NCBI GenBank assembly: GCA_030867875.1
Contig: JAOWCC010000162.1
Location: forward strand, 62,001-126,000
DNA from: Actinernus sp. WN-2022
Taxonomy: Eukaryota > Cnidaria > Anthozoa > Actiniaria > Actinernidae
Length of the DNA: 64,000 nt
Reading direction: 5' to 3'
Shown: positions 11,576 to 22,800 of the stretch, piece after piece
How the letters are laid out: each line of letters opens with the position of its first letter
Numbering within the stretch: the stretch's first letter is position 1
The notes under the pieces: model-generated
Seen by the model: the letters and a program-made list of their open reading frames with translations, nothing else
Databases searched by the model: none
Told to the model about the DNA's origin: nothing
Translations under genes and position numbers: made by a program

Positions 11576-11925
11576 CCTGCGTGTAATAAATAAAAACAAG
11601 GTCCGTATTGAAGGGCGAAGAGGATCATTGCTTTACGCTTTACAAAAGTGTATGCAACAGCGAGTCCGACGAGTCAGCCTGTTGTTTGAATCACCTTCAA
11701 CAGTGTAAGTAGTAAGCCGATGGATCCCACACTCTGTTCAGTCCGTATTCTAAACTTTGTGATTAATTTATGAAGTAAGATTGAAGTTCACACAGCGAGT
11801 AAGTAAGCCGGGGAATGTAGAAGAGCTTGTTTTTGTCACGGCGGTTCCATTTTAGCGTGAGATGTAAAGTGGTAAGCTATAGTGCTAAGTGTGCACGCCC
11901 TACGAGGGAAAGAGAAAAAATCTCT

Positions 11926-11998
11926 GACCCAAGTGGGACTCGAACCCAACGACCTCCAGATTACATGTCTGGCGCTCTACCAACTGAGCTATCAAGTC
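11926..11998 (-). mobile_element. tRNA-like SINE head, copy 1
   Basis: The minus strand folds as a 73-nt cloverleaf: acceptor GACTTGA/TTGGGTC, D arm GCTC/GAGC, anticodon stem CCAGA/TCTGG, T arm with GGTTCGAATCC. The anticodon position reads TGT (Thr). However, position 33 is A where tRNAs have an almost invariant U, the T stem has a mismatch, and the unit is embedded in a repeated SINE-like tail. I call it a SINE head or tRNA pseudogene. Confidence 0.65.
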
Positions 11999-12182
11999 AG
12001 ATGAGAGCAATCGTGGGTATTGGTGCGTTTTTATGGGGTCACGGCGATTATATATGTATATGTAGTTATGATATGAAATCATGTTTGCCGCGTAGCACTA
12101 GTAAGTGTAAAGAATGAGATGTAAAGTGGTAAGCTGTAGTGCTAAGTGTGCACGCCCTACGAGGGAAAGAGAAAAAATCTCT

Positions 12183-12255
12183 GACCCAAGTGGGACTCGA
12201 ACCCAACGACCTCCAGGTTTCATGTCTGGCGCTCTACCAACTGAGCTATCAAGTC
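12183..12255 (-). mobile_element. tRNA-like SINE head, copy 2
   Basis: Same unit as 11926-11998, but the anticodon loop has changed to CATGAAA and the anticodon stem has lost a pair. This supports decay without selection for decoding. Confidence 0.65.
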
Positions 12256-12949
12256 AGATGAGAACAATCGTGGGTATTGGTGCGTTTTTATGGGGTCACG
12301 GCGATTATAAATGTATATGACGCATGTCAACACAAAAGGCGCCTTAGCAAGGAACACTCATTTTGTGTTAACATGCCTCATCTTGTGTGGAATTCTCGAT
12401 TTCCTCAGTTTAAAGCGCTGATAACTGATATTCTAGGTTTCAATGATAGTAAAATGACACTCACTTCCATGTATAGCCTTTCTATCCCATAATTTCCTTG
12501 TTTGAGATTTGGAATTTTTCGAGATTTTCTACCTTATCACCTTTTTGCAGTTGATCAACTAAAAGTGACATTTTGGGGTGTTTCTAATGCCCAGGAGCGG
12601 CTAAAACTCAGTCGAGAGTTGTTCTATAGACAAAGACAGTTCTTTTGCTGTAAACCGCATTAAAATCCATCGAGATCTCGAGCAACGGCGGCCAGTTGAA
12701 ACTGAAACGATGCACATATTGACGCATGTCAACACAAAAGGCGCCTTAGCAAGGAACACTCATTTTGTGTTAACATGCCTCATATGTATATGTAGCGTGT
12801 TGGTGTATCACACAAGCTAGGGGGCATCAAATAACTTTATCCTTTGAACAATCCACATTTATTCGGCCTATTCAGTAAACTAACTAAATTTTCCAGCAAG
12901 AAAATAGAAAAGGAATACAGCAGCTATATAATGGTCAAGTATGGTCAAG

Positions 12950-13022
12950 TCCCCAAGTGGGACTCGAACCCAACGACCTCCAGGTTACATGTCTGGCGCT
13001 CTACCAACTGAGCTATCAAGTC
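12950..13022 (-). mobile_element. tRNA-like SINE head, copy 3
   Basis: Third copy, with a diverged 3' acceptor side (GGGGAC). It lacks the GTGGTAAGCT tail module that follows copies 1 and 2 and is instead fused to the TATAATGGTCAAGT module. Confidence 0.6.
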
Positions 13023-13320
13023 AGATGAGAGCAATCGTGGGTATTGGTGCATTTTTATGGGGTCACAGCGATTATATATGTATATGTAGCGTGTTGGTGT
13101 ATCACACAAGCTAGGGGGTATCAAATAACTTTATCCTTTGAACAATCCACATTTATTCGGCCTATTCAGAAAACTAACTAAATTTTCCAGCAAGAAAATA
13201 GAAAAGGAATACAGCAGCTATATAATGGTCAAGTACTTAGCTTTGAAACTATACATTTGATATTGGCCGGATAATTCATTGTGTGTGCATTTTACAAAGA
13301 TCCCCCAGTAAAAATATATT

Positions 13321-13560
13321 GTGATCACGCTGTGATCACACATGTGATCACATCCTTAGTAAAGTGTGATCACATGTGTGATCACGCGTAAAAACTTTTA
13401 CATGTGATCATGGTGTGATCACGGTGTGATCACGGTGATACTGTGATCACAAATGTCTGGAGTGAAGGAAGTGTGATCACAAGTGTGATCACGCTTACAA
13501 GTGTGATCATGCTTACAAGTGTACACTAAATTCCTTCATGATAATTTTGATCACACATAT
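13321..13560. repeat. Cluster of GTGATCAC palindromes
   Basis: Exact GTGATCAC occurs at 13321, 13332, 13344, 13366, 13378, 13415, 13426, 13443, 13473 and 13485. One-mismatch forms lie at 13404 and 13503, and TTGATCAC at about 13547. Spacing is 11-37 bp and irregular, so it is not a simple tandem repeat of one longer unit. A clustered palindrome of this kind could bind a dimeric transcription factor or be a decayed array of tiny repeats. Confidence 0.9.
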
Positions 13561-16290
13561 GATCTGATGCAAATTCAATAAAGTTTAATTATGATTCATT
13601 AACAACGTACATGTATATATAAAATATATAGGAAACACCTCTGTAAGTTACAGAATCATGTCTTAATTGCCAACTGTAATACTACATAATGATAAGCAGA
13701 GTTAAATATGACAGTAAATATTTAAATAATGTAACACAATTATTTACAATTATTATTTCACTGAATCATATTTTTTAAAGAAATAATCAGTTACATGTAA
13801 TGTCAAAGGTTGTCCTGGCCATGCTATACACTTGAATCTCTTATACAGACCTCTACCTGGCAAAACATGGAAGATTAAATACATGTAAGAAAACTGGTAA
13901 TTAACTTACATTTGTAGGCTGTACTTAAGCTGTTATAAATGTCCATTAGATTGCATATTAATTGTCATGGGCAGCCAGCAGGTCATTATGCACTGCAATT
14001 ATACACTGAATGACACCACGGTACTGTCATGATTTCCAATATTGATTGCTCTTCGTTCTTGAAGCACTGACAGCTGCCCTAATTTCAATTGTTGATGATG
14101 TCAATGTACATTGTAAATGTATCATGTACATGTGGAGGATGCTACTCTACTCACGCAGCAGCACAGGATTAGCCCAGTATCGATGTGTGGTCAAAAATTA
14201 TAAGGCTAGTGTATTTATTAACTGCATGTATAGGAATTTGCGATTTGTGAAATATCTCTGTAATTTTTCACCTTAAAGTGAATCTTAGTTGCCTGATGTG
14301 CCAGCAGACATGATGACCTTCTTGTTCTCTGGTAATCAAGCAATTTCAAAGAATTTGAACCTCCTCTTTCCTCCTCAATAGCATTCACAAATCATGACAT
14401 TACTCATTTATAGGGCTTTCTGTGCAGACTGTCTTTAAAGGCAGTCAAGTGACACTCTCAGAGTGTACTTTAAGTTTAAGTTTTACGGAACTCCGAAAAA
14501 CCCTGATCTCCTGTGATCGATCACTTCGCTAAATTGTATTCTATATACATAAAATTTGATAAAATTCCGGATTTGCTCATTAAAAGTGATGGGGTTAATG
14601 CATGATACGAGTTCTTTTCCTAAAAAGAGTCAGTCTCAACTCTCGTAGTACGACTGTGCATGATAATTTTAACCTAAATTAGCGTGAAATTCCCCCCTTT
14701 CCTTGTTACAAACCATAAAATTTTACTATCACATCTTACCTTTGTAGTTTTCTAAACTTCCAGGTGTTTTGAAGATTCTTTTGCCAAGTTTGGAAGGCCT
14801 ATTATACAGATATTACAAGAGATCACACATCTAACGGCTTTTTTGAACGATTGCGCCAAGAGGTTTCTGAAACCGCCCGCACGATTCAGGTCAGCGGTAT
14901 TATAAATAGCAGTGCATCATGGGATCGATTCATGGCGCCGGGCCATATTGGTTTGTAGGGTGAAGGCAGGGTTGTCTTCGTCTAATAGTAATGGCATTAA
15001 GGATTGGAAAATGGTCCAGATGGCGGCTATGTCTCTGAGGAATCTAAGACGCTAATGAACTGGTTTACTTACTCCTCTGTCTGGGAAAGCAAGAAAAACC
15101 TGAGGCTGGGTTGCGTATTTCAACTTCAACTTCAACTTCAACTTTATTAATATTTATTAATATTTAAAACTACATACGTAAATTTCGTAAGCTTACATGT
15201 AATTATAAGCTTATTAGTTAATTCTTCTAGATAAAATGGACACTTTAGAAATGTATTCCTAAAGTATTAATGCGTAATTAAATGGATTAGTTGTCAAACA
15301 TTTAATGTGCTACTAACTTGCATCAGCGGCCTATTTTGGAAAGGCATGAATCATATTCGTCAGCCAATGGACGTGTGAACTCGATAATTGTTCTGAATTG
15401 AATCCTCTGAATTCTATTCTGGTTATTATATCCTACTTTCCAAATATTGTTGAACATAACTTATAGCTGTTTCATGGGATCAGGCAAGCTACTTATTTTT
15501 TTACATGTGATTTTACTTGATATGAGTACATTGTTTTAACTGCATGCAGTCTAGCTTTCTTGGTCTCTACATGTACATTCGACTTTTCTTTATTTGAACA
15601 GATTTATTCAATGCAATTTCCCAAGAGCTGTAGTCAGGCTCACCAAAGGGGCTCTTGTAAAATAGCTAAATGGTGATAAAATCTAGAGGGAATTAACAAT
15701 AGAAATGTAGCTAGATACATTATATTATATAAGAATAGAAAATTAATTATTAAATGTATGTACTCATGATATTGCACTAATGTGGTATTTGCAGACCATT
15801 TGCGGAGCATTTGCCGATCCCTGAATAACCAGTGATATTTCCATTGAACAGTCTGCTTTAGAAACAGACTTAGACGTAGCTAACTCTCAAGGCTGCGAGC
15901 AAGAAGACAGCCGACTCGCTAACAGAACTAAAGGCATTTACGGCCTGAATTTGTATGCAGTAATTTATTTCCGGCTACCTCAAACTTTTCGCTCACTTGA
16001 CTGAAGATTTTGAGTCACTGGAACTTAATTTATACCTTGGTTGCAATCAGGGATCCACATCAACTCGAATTGTTTTTTAAATATCATGTCTTCTATATTT
16101 TATTCGGCTTTTACAGGAAATAGTAGTGTGAAATTCACAGACACCTCTCCATTCATAGCGATACCGAACTTGTGGTTTCACGCCGTGACCCGTCTTCTCT
16201 TCTTGAGAGCCTGATACTCAGGTTATTGAAATCCTAGAAATTTACAGTGCTCAGGAAAAATGCTTATATGATGATATCCAGACTTCATGT
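13561..16290. other. Long AT-rich stretch without a supported gene
   Basis: Only short ORFs without motif. An ACTTCA hexamer run at about 15119-15143, followed by TTTATTAATATTTATTAATATT, looks like a LINE tail on the minus strand. Near 14915, GCATCATGGGA resembles a promoter-type motif, but no exon could be defined next to it. Confidence 0.45.
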
Positions 16291-16291
16291 A

Positions 16292-16396
16292 CTGTTTAAA
16301 ACACGAACAGCAGTGTTTTATCAACTTTAAAAATTCGAGGGCGAAGCCCGAGAATTTTTAGACTTGATAAAACACGTGCTGTGAGTGTTTTAAACG
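16292..16396. repeat. Fold-back element, TGTTTAAAACACGAACAGCA ends
   Basis: About 50-bp arms: CTGTTTAAAACACGAACAGC (16292) pairs with GTGAGTGTTTTAAACGG (ending 16396), and the inner GTGTTTTATCAA / TTGATAAAACAC and TAAAAATTCGAGGGC / GCCCGAGAATTTTTA also pair, around a short GAA loop. The near-perfect stem suggests a MITE. Confidence 0.85.
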
Positions 16397-16583
16397 GCTT
16401 TAAGAATGCAATGAAAGAAAGACGCACATCTCAAGGGAATGGTTACTTAATGAACCATTGAACCTTTGTATTCACAACGCCATGCAAAATATTCGAGTAA
16501 TCACCGCCTGCAATTACGAACATCTCAAGGGAATGACATGAAGAAATTACCATACTATGTTGTTTGAAGCGGCCGGTTTCGCA

Positions 16584-16708
16584 ATGAAAGGAGAATCTGC
16601 ACTTGAAGGATTTGGTGTCGTGGTTTACCTCGATAAAGTTCAAGACTTGGAAAGCGATGTAACTGACATGACGGCAGACTCAAAAATTTTGACTCCGGCA
16701 CAAAATAT
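16584..16708 (+). CDS. Candidate 5' coding exon, unknown gene
   Basis: ATG at 16584 opens a frame of 41 codons (starting MKGESALEGFGVVVYLDKV) that reaches a canonical donor AAT AT|GTAAGT at 16709. Base composition is higher in G+C than the flanks. I find no partner acceptor with confidence downstream and do not recognise the peptide. It could be a real first exon whose gene is interrupted by the repeats beyond 17.2 kb. Confidence 0.3.
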
Positions 16709-16927
16709 GTAAGTTTAATGCACGTTTTTATAATTTTACGGTTTTGAGTTTGGTTTAATAATTGGAACTAAACAGTGGCTCGGTAAACAAGTAATGTTAG
16801 TTGGATAACTTCATTTTAAAAATAATATCTGTGTATCTCGGTAGTCTGCTGATATTAGTAAATTTAGTGCAAAATTTATTTTCAAGGTACCTTATATTCC
16901 GTGTACTTTTTGCTTTGGGTCTTTATC

Positions 16928-17021
16928 AGTGAATTCTTAATTAGGATGAAACTTTATATAAAATTTCATGTTCATTAATATTCTTTATATAAAACGTTCA
17001 TCCTAATTAGCAATTCAGTGA
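16928..17021. repeat. Hairpin, CAGTGAATT...ATTAGGATGAA arms
   Basis: The left arm, CAGTGAATTCTTAATTAGGA, is the near-complement of TCCTAATTAGCAATTCAGTG on the right. Arms are about 35 bp. Confidence 0.75.
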
Positions 17022-17287
17022 GAAAGCTGAAACATCAATAGAAATTCCATTGTCTCAATCATTAACCCCATTTCCCTCTGGGACAGAATTGAAATCCCTC
17101 CGCGGGCCTTTTAGAATGATGAGATTTTATCAGGTTTAAAGGAGCATGCACGTGACTGATTTGCTTCATCTGATTGGACAAAATGCTCATTAATTATTCA
17201 TGAGTTTTTGAAATTGACTTTAAACATAAAACCAGAAAGATGTTTAGGTAATTAAGGAAAACACGAGTGTCTTCCATCTTAAACCTA

Positions 17288-17444
17288 ATTGCCAACGAGT
17301 CAGCCGAGCGAAGACGCGAGGCTGATGAGGCGGCAGCAATATAGAGCCGATGCCCGAGGATATGTGGATATGCAGTAAAAATCTCGATCACTCTGTGAAA
17401 ATGTAATGTAATGTAATGTCCTGTAAACCAAAGTCAGAGCCAAT
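17288..17444 (+). repeat. Direct repeat R, copy 1
   Basis: The block from ATTGCCAACGAGTCAGCCGA to AAAGTCAGAGCCAAT is repeated at 17892-18039 with a few substitutions and a small indel. Both copies contain TATGTGGATATGCAGTAAAA and a TGTAATGTAATG run. Confidence 0.9.
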
Positions 17445-17639
17445 GAGAGCGCGAGTGTATTGTGACGTCACGAGAATCTCACGTGGTCGTGTTGATCGTC
17501 GAAGTGGCGGTGTCGACAGCGAGGACGAGGTAAAGTATTCCTTTCTTCGCATTGAAAACATTCTGATTTGCTTAAATAATTTTCTTTCTTTTTGTGGTGT
17601 TGAACTGTGAGTAATTCTGTACCGTGAATAATCGAACCA

Positions 17640-17725
17640 TTTGGTTCAAAATCGAGCAAAAAGTGCTCAAATCGAACCAGCGTGTTCACATCGAACCAGC
17701 GTGTTCACATCGAACGTAGTGTTCA
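17640..17725. repeat. Short tandem, ATCGAACCAGCGTGTTCACA
   Basis: Two exact and two diverged copies of a 20-bp unit (ATCGAACCAGCGTGTTCACA) at 17640-17725. Confidence 0.8.
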
Positions 17726-17891
17726 AAAGTTATTACAAAGGTTGATATCTCTTTCTCGTTAGTTCCAGTCAGTCCAGCAATATGTTTACATTGACTCAGA
17801 CACCTAGAGATGTGAACATTGAGTTCATGGTCAACCCAACAATTAATCTCTTTGATACTAATTATTTCTACATCTGTAAACACTTGGGTTT

Positions 17892-18039
17892 ATTGCCAAC
17901 GAGTCAGCCGAGCGGGCTGACGAGGCGGCAGCAATATAGAGCCGATGCCCGAGGATATGTGGATATGCAGTAAAAATCTCGATCACTCTGTGAAAATGTA
18001 ATGTAATGCAATGTCCTGTAAACCAAAGTCAGAGCCAAT
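17892..18039 (+). repeat. Direct repeat R, copy 2
   Basis: Second copy of the block at 17288. The intervening 447 bp contain a TGACGTCA palindrome (17462) and no clear coding sequence. Confidence 0.9.
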
Positions 18040-18155
18040 TTAAGATGTGCTATACTTGTAATTGTTTAATGAAATTGATATGCATCTTTCGTTAACAATG
18101 ATTTCAATAAATACAATAAACATGATAAACCCTTTGTTTTCTCTTGTTTCTTTAG

Positions 18156-18268
18156 GTACAGCAACAATGCCAACCCTAATAAGCCCAGTTGGAGCACTAA
18201 TATCCCCTCTGACAAACTTACAAAACATTCAGTGTCGAGCACTCCGTATCCTCTAGGCTCTAACCATA
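18156..18268 (+). CDS. Candidate exon cut off by a LINE tail
   Basis: A strong pyrimidine-rich acceptor (TTTTCTCTTGTTTCTTTAG) precedes 18156. One frame stays open with a Ser/Asn/Pro-rich composition (starting YSNNANPNKPSWSTNIPSD) until the LINE tail begins at about 18268. If it is an exon, the LINE landed inside it. No matching upstream donor is proven, so support is weak. Confidence 0.25.
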
Positions 18269-18459
18269 TTTTTTTATTTTTTTATTTTATTTATTTACTT
18301 ACTTCGGCCATAATAGAAGATACAAAATAGAATAAAGTAAAATATACAACAAACAGAACATAGAGGCCAGGAGAACCAACACAGCGTTAGCCAATTACGT
18401 TGGTTTCCTATGAAAAATATAATTACAATAAATGATCTAATTACAATACTTATTTCAAC

Positions 18460-20133
18460 CTAAAAGCAGCATTTGAGAGGTGCGGTTAACTGTCTTGCCT
18501 GGTGACATTTCAGACATACAGACTTCCAAGACTTAGGGTTCTCGATGTCAAATACAGAAGTGATGGCAGACACGTAATATTTAAATAGTAATGATCTAAA
18601 CTTAGGTAAAGAGATATCTGATTTACGCAGTTCGTGTGGAAGTGTATTCCAAGTTCGGGAAGCTCTTATAAAATAACTATTTTGGTAACACAGGGTCTTG
18701 ACATTAGGAATCTGATAAGTAATAAGATTAAGTGAGTTATCCATCGAACGTAGAGAGATGCTTAAATTCACCCTGTTTACAAGCTTTGGCAAAACATCTG
18801 GAGCTAAGGTTACTAAACCGTGTTTTGCCTTATACAAGAAGATGAGGTCAAGGTATTCATACCAGTAACATAAAGGTAAAAGCTTTAGAGTTAACAGTCT
18901 AGATTTGTAGGAGATGTCTGTTTGGAAGGGCAACAGGAGAATAAACCTAGTAGCCCTCCTTTGTGTTCTTTCTATATCCTGCGTCAGATCGACAGTTTGT
19001 GGGCTCCATACTTGTGAGGCATAGGCCAGGTTCGACCTAACCAGGGACAAGTACAGACATCGACGGGCGCTAGTACTTCGGACTTTGACGGCAGAGCGTC
19101 TGAGTAGGCCAAGCAACTGGTTCGCCTTGGTGATCTGTTGACGAATGTGAATGGACCATGTAAGGTCGGTACTAATGGTCACGCCTAGGTCTTTTTCGCT
19201 AGGAACGTGGTCCAAAACTTGACCATCAATGGTATAGTTAGCCAATAGGGGACTGCGTTTCCTGGTGATGGTTAAAACTTTACATTTCTTCGCATTGAAC
19301 TTCAACCGCCAAGAGCGTGCCCAGGTCGCCAAATTAAATACCTCACCCTGAAGAATGGAGATGTCTGCTGCATATTCCACTACCGAGAAGCATTTGGTGT
19401 CGTCAGCAAACATTGTCACCTCGACGGAGGACGAGATGATCGATAATGGGAGGTCGTTGACATAGATCAAGAACAAAAGGGGTCCCAGAATAGACCCTTG
19501 AAGAACACCGGAAGTGACTGGAAGCGTGTTCGACATGGCGCCATGAACTGTTACACGCTGCTGGCGGCCAGAGAGGTAGTTCTTGAACCAGTCTAGCACT
19601 CCACCTGTGATACCAAATCGGCTAAGTTTGCGCAAGAGTAGTTTGTGGTCAACTGTGTCAAAGGCTTTAGAGATGTCGAAGTAAAGGACGTCGGTTTGTT
19701 TGCCCAAGTCCAGGTTTTGACCAATGCGATGGAGGACTGTCAGTAGCTGAGCGGTACAGGATTTGCCTTTAAGGAAGCCGTACTGAGCTTCAGAGATCAT
19801 ATTTTGAAGGTGGTCTATCAGACGATTGTAAATACAACGTTCCAGTACTTTAGCGACTATGCACATCAAGGAAATGGGTCTGTAGTTTTCTACATAACTC
19901 TTATTTCCTTTCTTGTGGAGAGGGGTGATGTTGGCAAGTTTCCATTCAGTAGGGAGAGTTCCAAGCTTGAGTGACTTGTTAAACAGGTGAGTGAGGGAGT
20001 ATGAAATATTTGACGCGCATTCCTTTAGTAGGCGGGCAGATATGTTATCAGGTCCCATAGCTTTGTTTGGATTTAGAGACTTCAACACTTTAGATACTTC
20101 ACTGGGTAGTAAGATTATCTCCGAGACAGTCAC
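18460..20133 (-). pseudogene. LINE ORF2, reverse transcriptase part
   Basis: 557 codons without a stop. The frame holds the usual RT blocks: KAMGPDNIS and NYRPISL, YFDISKAFDTVDH, GVLQGSILGPLLFLIYVNDL, and the catalytic FADDTKCF. A C-terminal region follows, ending with WNTLPHELR, which is characteristic of these ORF2 proteins. The intact aspartates mean the RT core itself is not obviously dead, but the element lacks its 5' half, its ORF1 and a continuous ORF2. The apparent start is only where the inserted transposon ends. Confidence 0.9.
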
Positions 20134-20161
20134 ATTAGTTATAGGTGAGTCAGGCGTCCAT

Positions 20162-21198
20162 TAGGCTCGGTTTCAGCCGTTGGGGTGTCGTTTCTCCAAA
20201 GCCTCCCCCACTAACGGCTGGGCGCGCGGTCCGTGACGTCATCTCATTAACTTCAATATTATTTATTTATTTGCGTGTAGCGAAGGTTCGATTCCGCGTA
20301 AACTTTCAAAACACATTGGAATTCTTTAAACTAAAACTCCAAGTGTGAAATTAATTCGACGTAGGTAAAGGTTTTATTTAATACCTGTTCTTATTAGCTC
20401 TCATGTTCACAGTCCAAGTTTTCAAGGAAAGCCCGGCTGTTGAGACACTCTCGCTGACAGAAATTTATACAGGGATAAAAATTAAGTTCAGATGTTATCT
20501 CGGAACTCTGAGTTATATAGAGTCGAGTATTCCCGCTTAGTACTTGTGTAGAGTATGTCTTGGAGACATAAATTGTACAAACTTAGTACATAGGACTTGA
20601 AGAATTGTAAAACTCATTTGATGCAGCGATTTTCAAGTGAATCGGTGATTGCAGAGTTAAACGCGTAAACATGGCCTGCGTCAGACGTGATTTCTTCTCT
20701 TCTATAAACTCTTTTAATATGGAGTCGTCAGTCTTTTCTTCGCCGATAAAGGCAGCATTAATTTTCTTTGAAGTAAGAATAGCCGGGCTACCTTGGTCTT
20801 GCATCGGTAAGGTTAAATGAGAAATGACTCAACATTACGATCTGCGACCTTTGAGCTGACGGTTTCCCAAGTGACTTCCAGGGCCAGTGCGTTTACTGAC
20901 AAAGTGTCTTCACCCGAAAACTAACTCTCTTACTGCTTCTTTGTGTGAATCCTTAAATTCTTCGAAACCAAACTTTTCCAGAGCAAATTTAAACGCATTT
21001 TCGAACAGCAATCGAAAGTCTTTGGTCCGGCTTTCAAAAGTTTACAATGTAAATTATGCAAATCAATTTAGCGACAGGATTTGAGTGGCAAGTTTGTGAT
21101 TGGCTAAAACCCGACAATGTCTCAGCTCGCGCGCCCAGCCGTGAGTGGGGAGAGGATCGCGGGCTCACCGAAACCCCCACGGCTGGAAACCGAGCCTA
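20162..21198. mobile_element. TIR element C (9-bp TSD) inside the LINE
   Basis: The ends are inverted (TAGGCTCGGTTTCAGCCGT at 20162; ACGGCTGGAAACCGAGCCTA ending 21198) and flanked by the exact 9-bp duplication GGCGTCCAT (20153-20161 and 21199-21207). Nine-bp duplications are typical of Mutator-like elements. The element is 1,037 bp and contains a degraded RecQ-like helicase fragment on the minus strand, starting just inside the right end. Since it interrupts the LINE, it inserted later. Confidence 0.9.
20583..21060 (-). pseudogene. RecQ-like helicase N-terminal fragment in element C
   Basis: Starting near 21050 the minus strand reads ENAFKFALEKFGFEEFKDSH, then KEAVRELVFG and, after a stop, VSKRTGPG. 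That is the helix and Q-region followed by a worn Walker A where RecQ-like helicases have PTGxGKS. Further on (20804-20583) comes a segment with LPMQDQ and INAAFIGEEKTDD, matching the motif Ia region (SPLxxLMxDQ...) in order. Stops and indels make it non-functional. The conserved order of three blocks supports the assignment even though each is weak on its own. RecQ helicases unwind DNA 3'-5'. Here it is only a relic. Confidence 0.6.
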
Positions 21199-22120
21199 GG
21201 CGTCCATTCGTCATTGGTAGTTTTGGAATACACGGAGTTTAAATAGCGATTGAAAAGACAGGCTACATTTTTGGGAGTACTGGCACCGACACGAACTGAA
21301 TCTGCGTTGGTGGAAGCTATCGTGACTTCTTGAGGGACGCTACTAGACTTCGTTGATGTCTTGAAGAACGACCAGAAACGCTTAGGATTTGATTGCAGGG
21401 TAGAGCTCAATGAACCAAAAAATTGGTCCCTGCTGGCTTTTATTAGTTTCTTTGCACATGAACGCAGATGTCTGTACTTTTCGCGTAAAGCATCAGAATT
21501 GATATCCTGAAGCTTCCGACGCAGGGTTTCTTTCCGCTTAAGTAGATGTAAAATACTGCTATTTAACCAGGGTAATAAGGTATGACGCCCCTTTATGGTC
21601 TTGATAGGGATAAAATCATTGGCTGCGGCAAGGAAGCTATCTCTCCATGAATTCCAATCATCGTTGATATCAGATGGAGAATCTGAAATCATCCAGTCAA
21701 GATCAAGCGACTCGATAGCACGATTCATTCCCTCAAAGTCTCCTCGCCTATAGTCGAAGACAGTTCTCTTAATTTTATGACTTTCTTTGAGCCGTGTTGT
21801 AAAGTCAAACAGAATGCCTCTGTGGTCAGAGAACAAGTTTAGTTCTTGAAGGTCGACTACCTCAATATTGTTAACCTGGTCCGGCAGGTTGGTGATGACA
21901 AGGTCGAGAATGTTGTTTCCTCTTGTGGGTGAAAAGATAGTCTGATATATATAGGAAATGGTCACACAAGCTGTTATAGAAGAAACTATCAGATTCACCC
22001 GAAGGGGTTACCGCACTCTCAGACCATGTGATTTTAGGGAAGTTGAAGTCGCCAGTGATGATGATTTTGTCGTATTGTCTACAGCAGTTATCCAAAAAGT
22101 TATTGAATGAAGACAGCCAT
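21165..22120 (-). pseudogene. LINE endonuclease C-terminus and linker
   Basis: Two minus-strand frames overlap. 22120-21871 contains KIIITGDFNFPKITW, the GDFN block of the apurinic-like endonuclease. 21998-21199 contains ILDLVITN and SDHRGILFDF, the conserved SDH block with its catalytic His. A linker follows with LPWLNSSILHLLKRK and FWSFFK. The frame changes near 21950. The last residues before 21165 belong to transposon C. Confidence 0.85.
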
Positions 22121-22133
22121 TCATAAGTGGAAT

Positions 22134-22419
22134 TATTCTACAGCTCTAAATTCGTCTGCTCTCCCTCATCGCCTGGCTGTTATATGCCTGCAAGGCACTG
22201 TATTTTATGTATTCTCAAAGTGCCATGAGAGTAAAATGTCAGGAATAACTATGAAGTGAAATATACCAGTTAAGTTTTCTAATGCACAGTTACAAAGTGT
22301 TCCATCGTGATTTATTAAAATATAAACAAACTATAAATATAATTGCTATTCTCATTTATCAGCGTATCATATTCAGATCAGGCGGAGGCAATTTTTCTGG
22401 GTTTTTGTTTTCGTTGGCA
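22134..22419. other. Unassigned junction sequence
   Basis: AT-rich sequence between the truncated 5' end of the LINE and the DIRS-like fragment. No ORF. Confidence 0.4.
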
Positions 22420-22800
22420 CTTTAGCGATAGCTACGACTAGTTTTAGGAGTATACTTAGTCACACGCCTTAAGTCAAGAATAAGTCGGCACTTGCTTTCC
22501 GAATTGACAGAAACCGTATGAGGATTAACCACAAAATGAGGAGAATAAACTTCAATAACTGAACGCGCGTCAAGGAGATCAGAAATAACCTGATCAACGA
22601 AAGACGAATGCTAAAGGGCCGACTTATTATTTATAGACACTGAACAATACACTACAAGGAATATTAGAAAAAGTAACTGTTATGTAACCGTTGCATATTA
22701 TGTCTAAAATCCAATTAGGCTATCCAATGGCGGCCCAAAAGGCAGCAGAACTCTTAAGCCTTAATGTTGTGAGCCCTTGTTCGTATTCATACAAGTTATG
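22420..22800 (-). pseudogene. DIRS-like reverse transcriptase, N-terminal fragment
   Basis: Reading down from about 22800, one frame gives RLKSSAAFWAAIG and PNWILDIICNGY. Another then gives FVDQVISDLLDARSVIEVY, PHFVVNPHTVSVNSE and CRLILDLRRVTKY. These match the pre-palm region and the first RT block (RLILDLR) of DIRS/Gypsy-class RTs. The catalytic DD box is not present because the fragment ends at about 22420. Confidence 0.7.

Larger units (their letters stand above)
11860..13235. repeat. Nested direct duplication with three tRNA-like units
   Basis: The block is built of repeated modules. A TGTAAAGTGGTAAGCT...GAGGGAAAGAGAAAAAAT module (11862 and 12119) precedes a tRNA-like unit. A module of about 60 bp from GACGCATGTCAACACAAAAG to GTTAACATGCCTCAT occurs at 12319 and 12721. 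A module of about 155 bp from GTAGCGTGTTGGTGTATCAC to GCTATATAATGGTCAAGTA occurs at 12793 and 13087. The high identity between copies points to recent duplication. Confidence 0.85.
18268..22133 (-). mobile_element. 5'-truncated LINE (CR1/Jockey-like), split by element C
   Basis: The minus strand carries a non-LTR retrotransposon from within its endonuclease domain (22133) to an A/T-rich tail of AAATA-type units (18270-18300). ORF2 is cut by a transposon at 20162-21198. Removing that and one of its 9-bp duplications puts the endonuclease-linker part and the reverse-transcriptase part in one frame. A separate frameshift lies near 21950. The truncated 5' end and simple-sequence tail are typical of target-primed reverse transcription that stopped early. 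Confidence 0.9.

Noticed and set aside
11926..13022. Functional tRNA-Thr(TGT) gene cluster
   Set aside because: A at position 33, a T-stem mismatch, an altered anticodon in copy 2 and an embedding repeat point to SINE heads.
17288..18039. Short LTR retrotransposon with 150-bp LTRs
   Set aside because: No TG...CA ends, primer-binding site or polypurine tract, and no flanking duplication. Direct repeats only.
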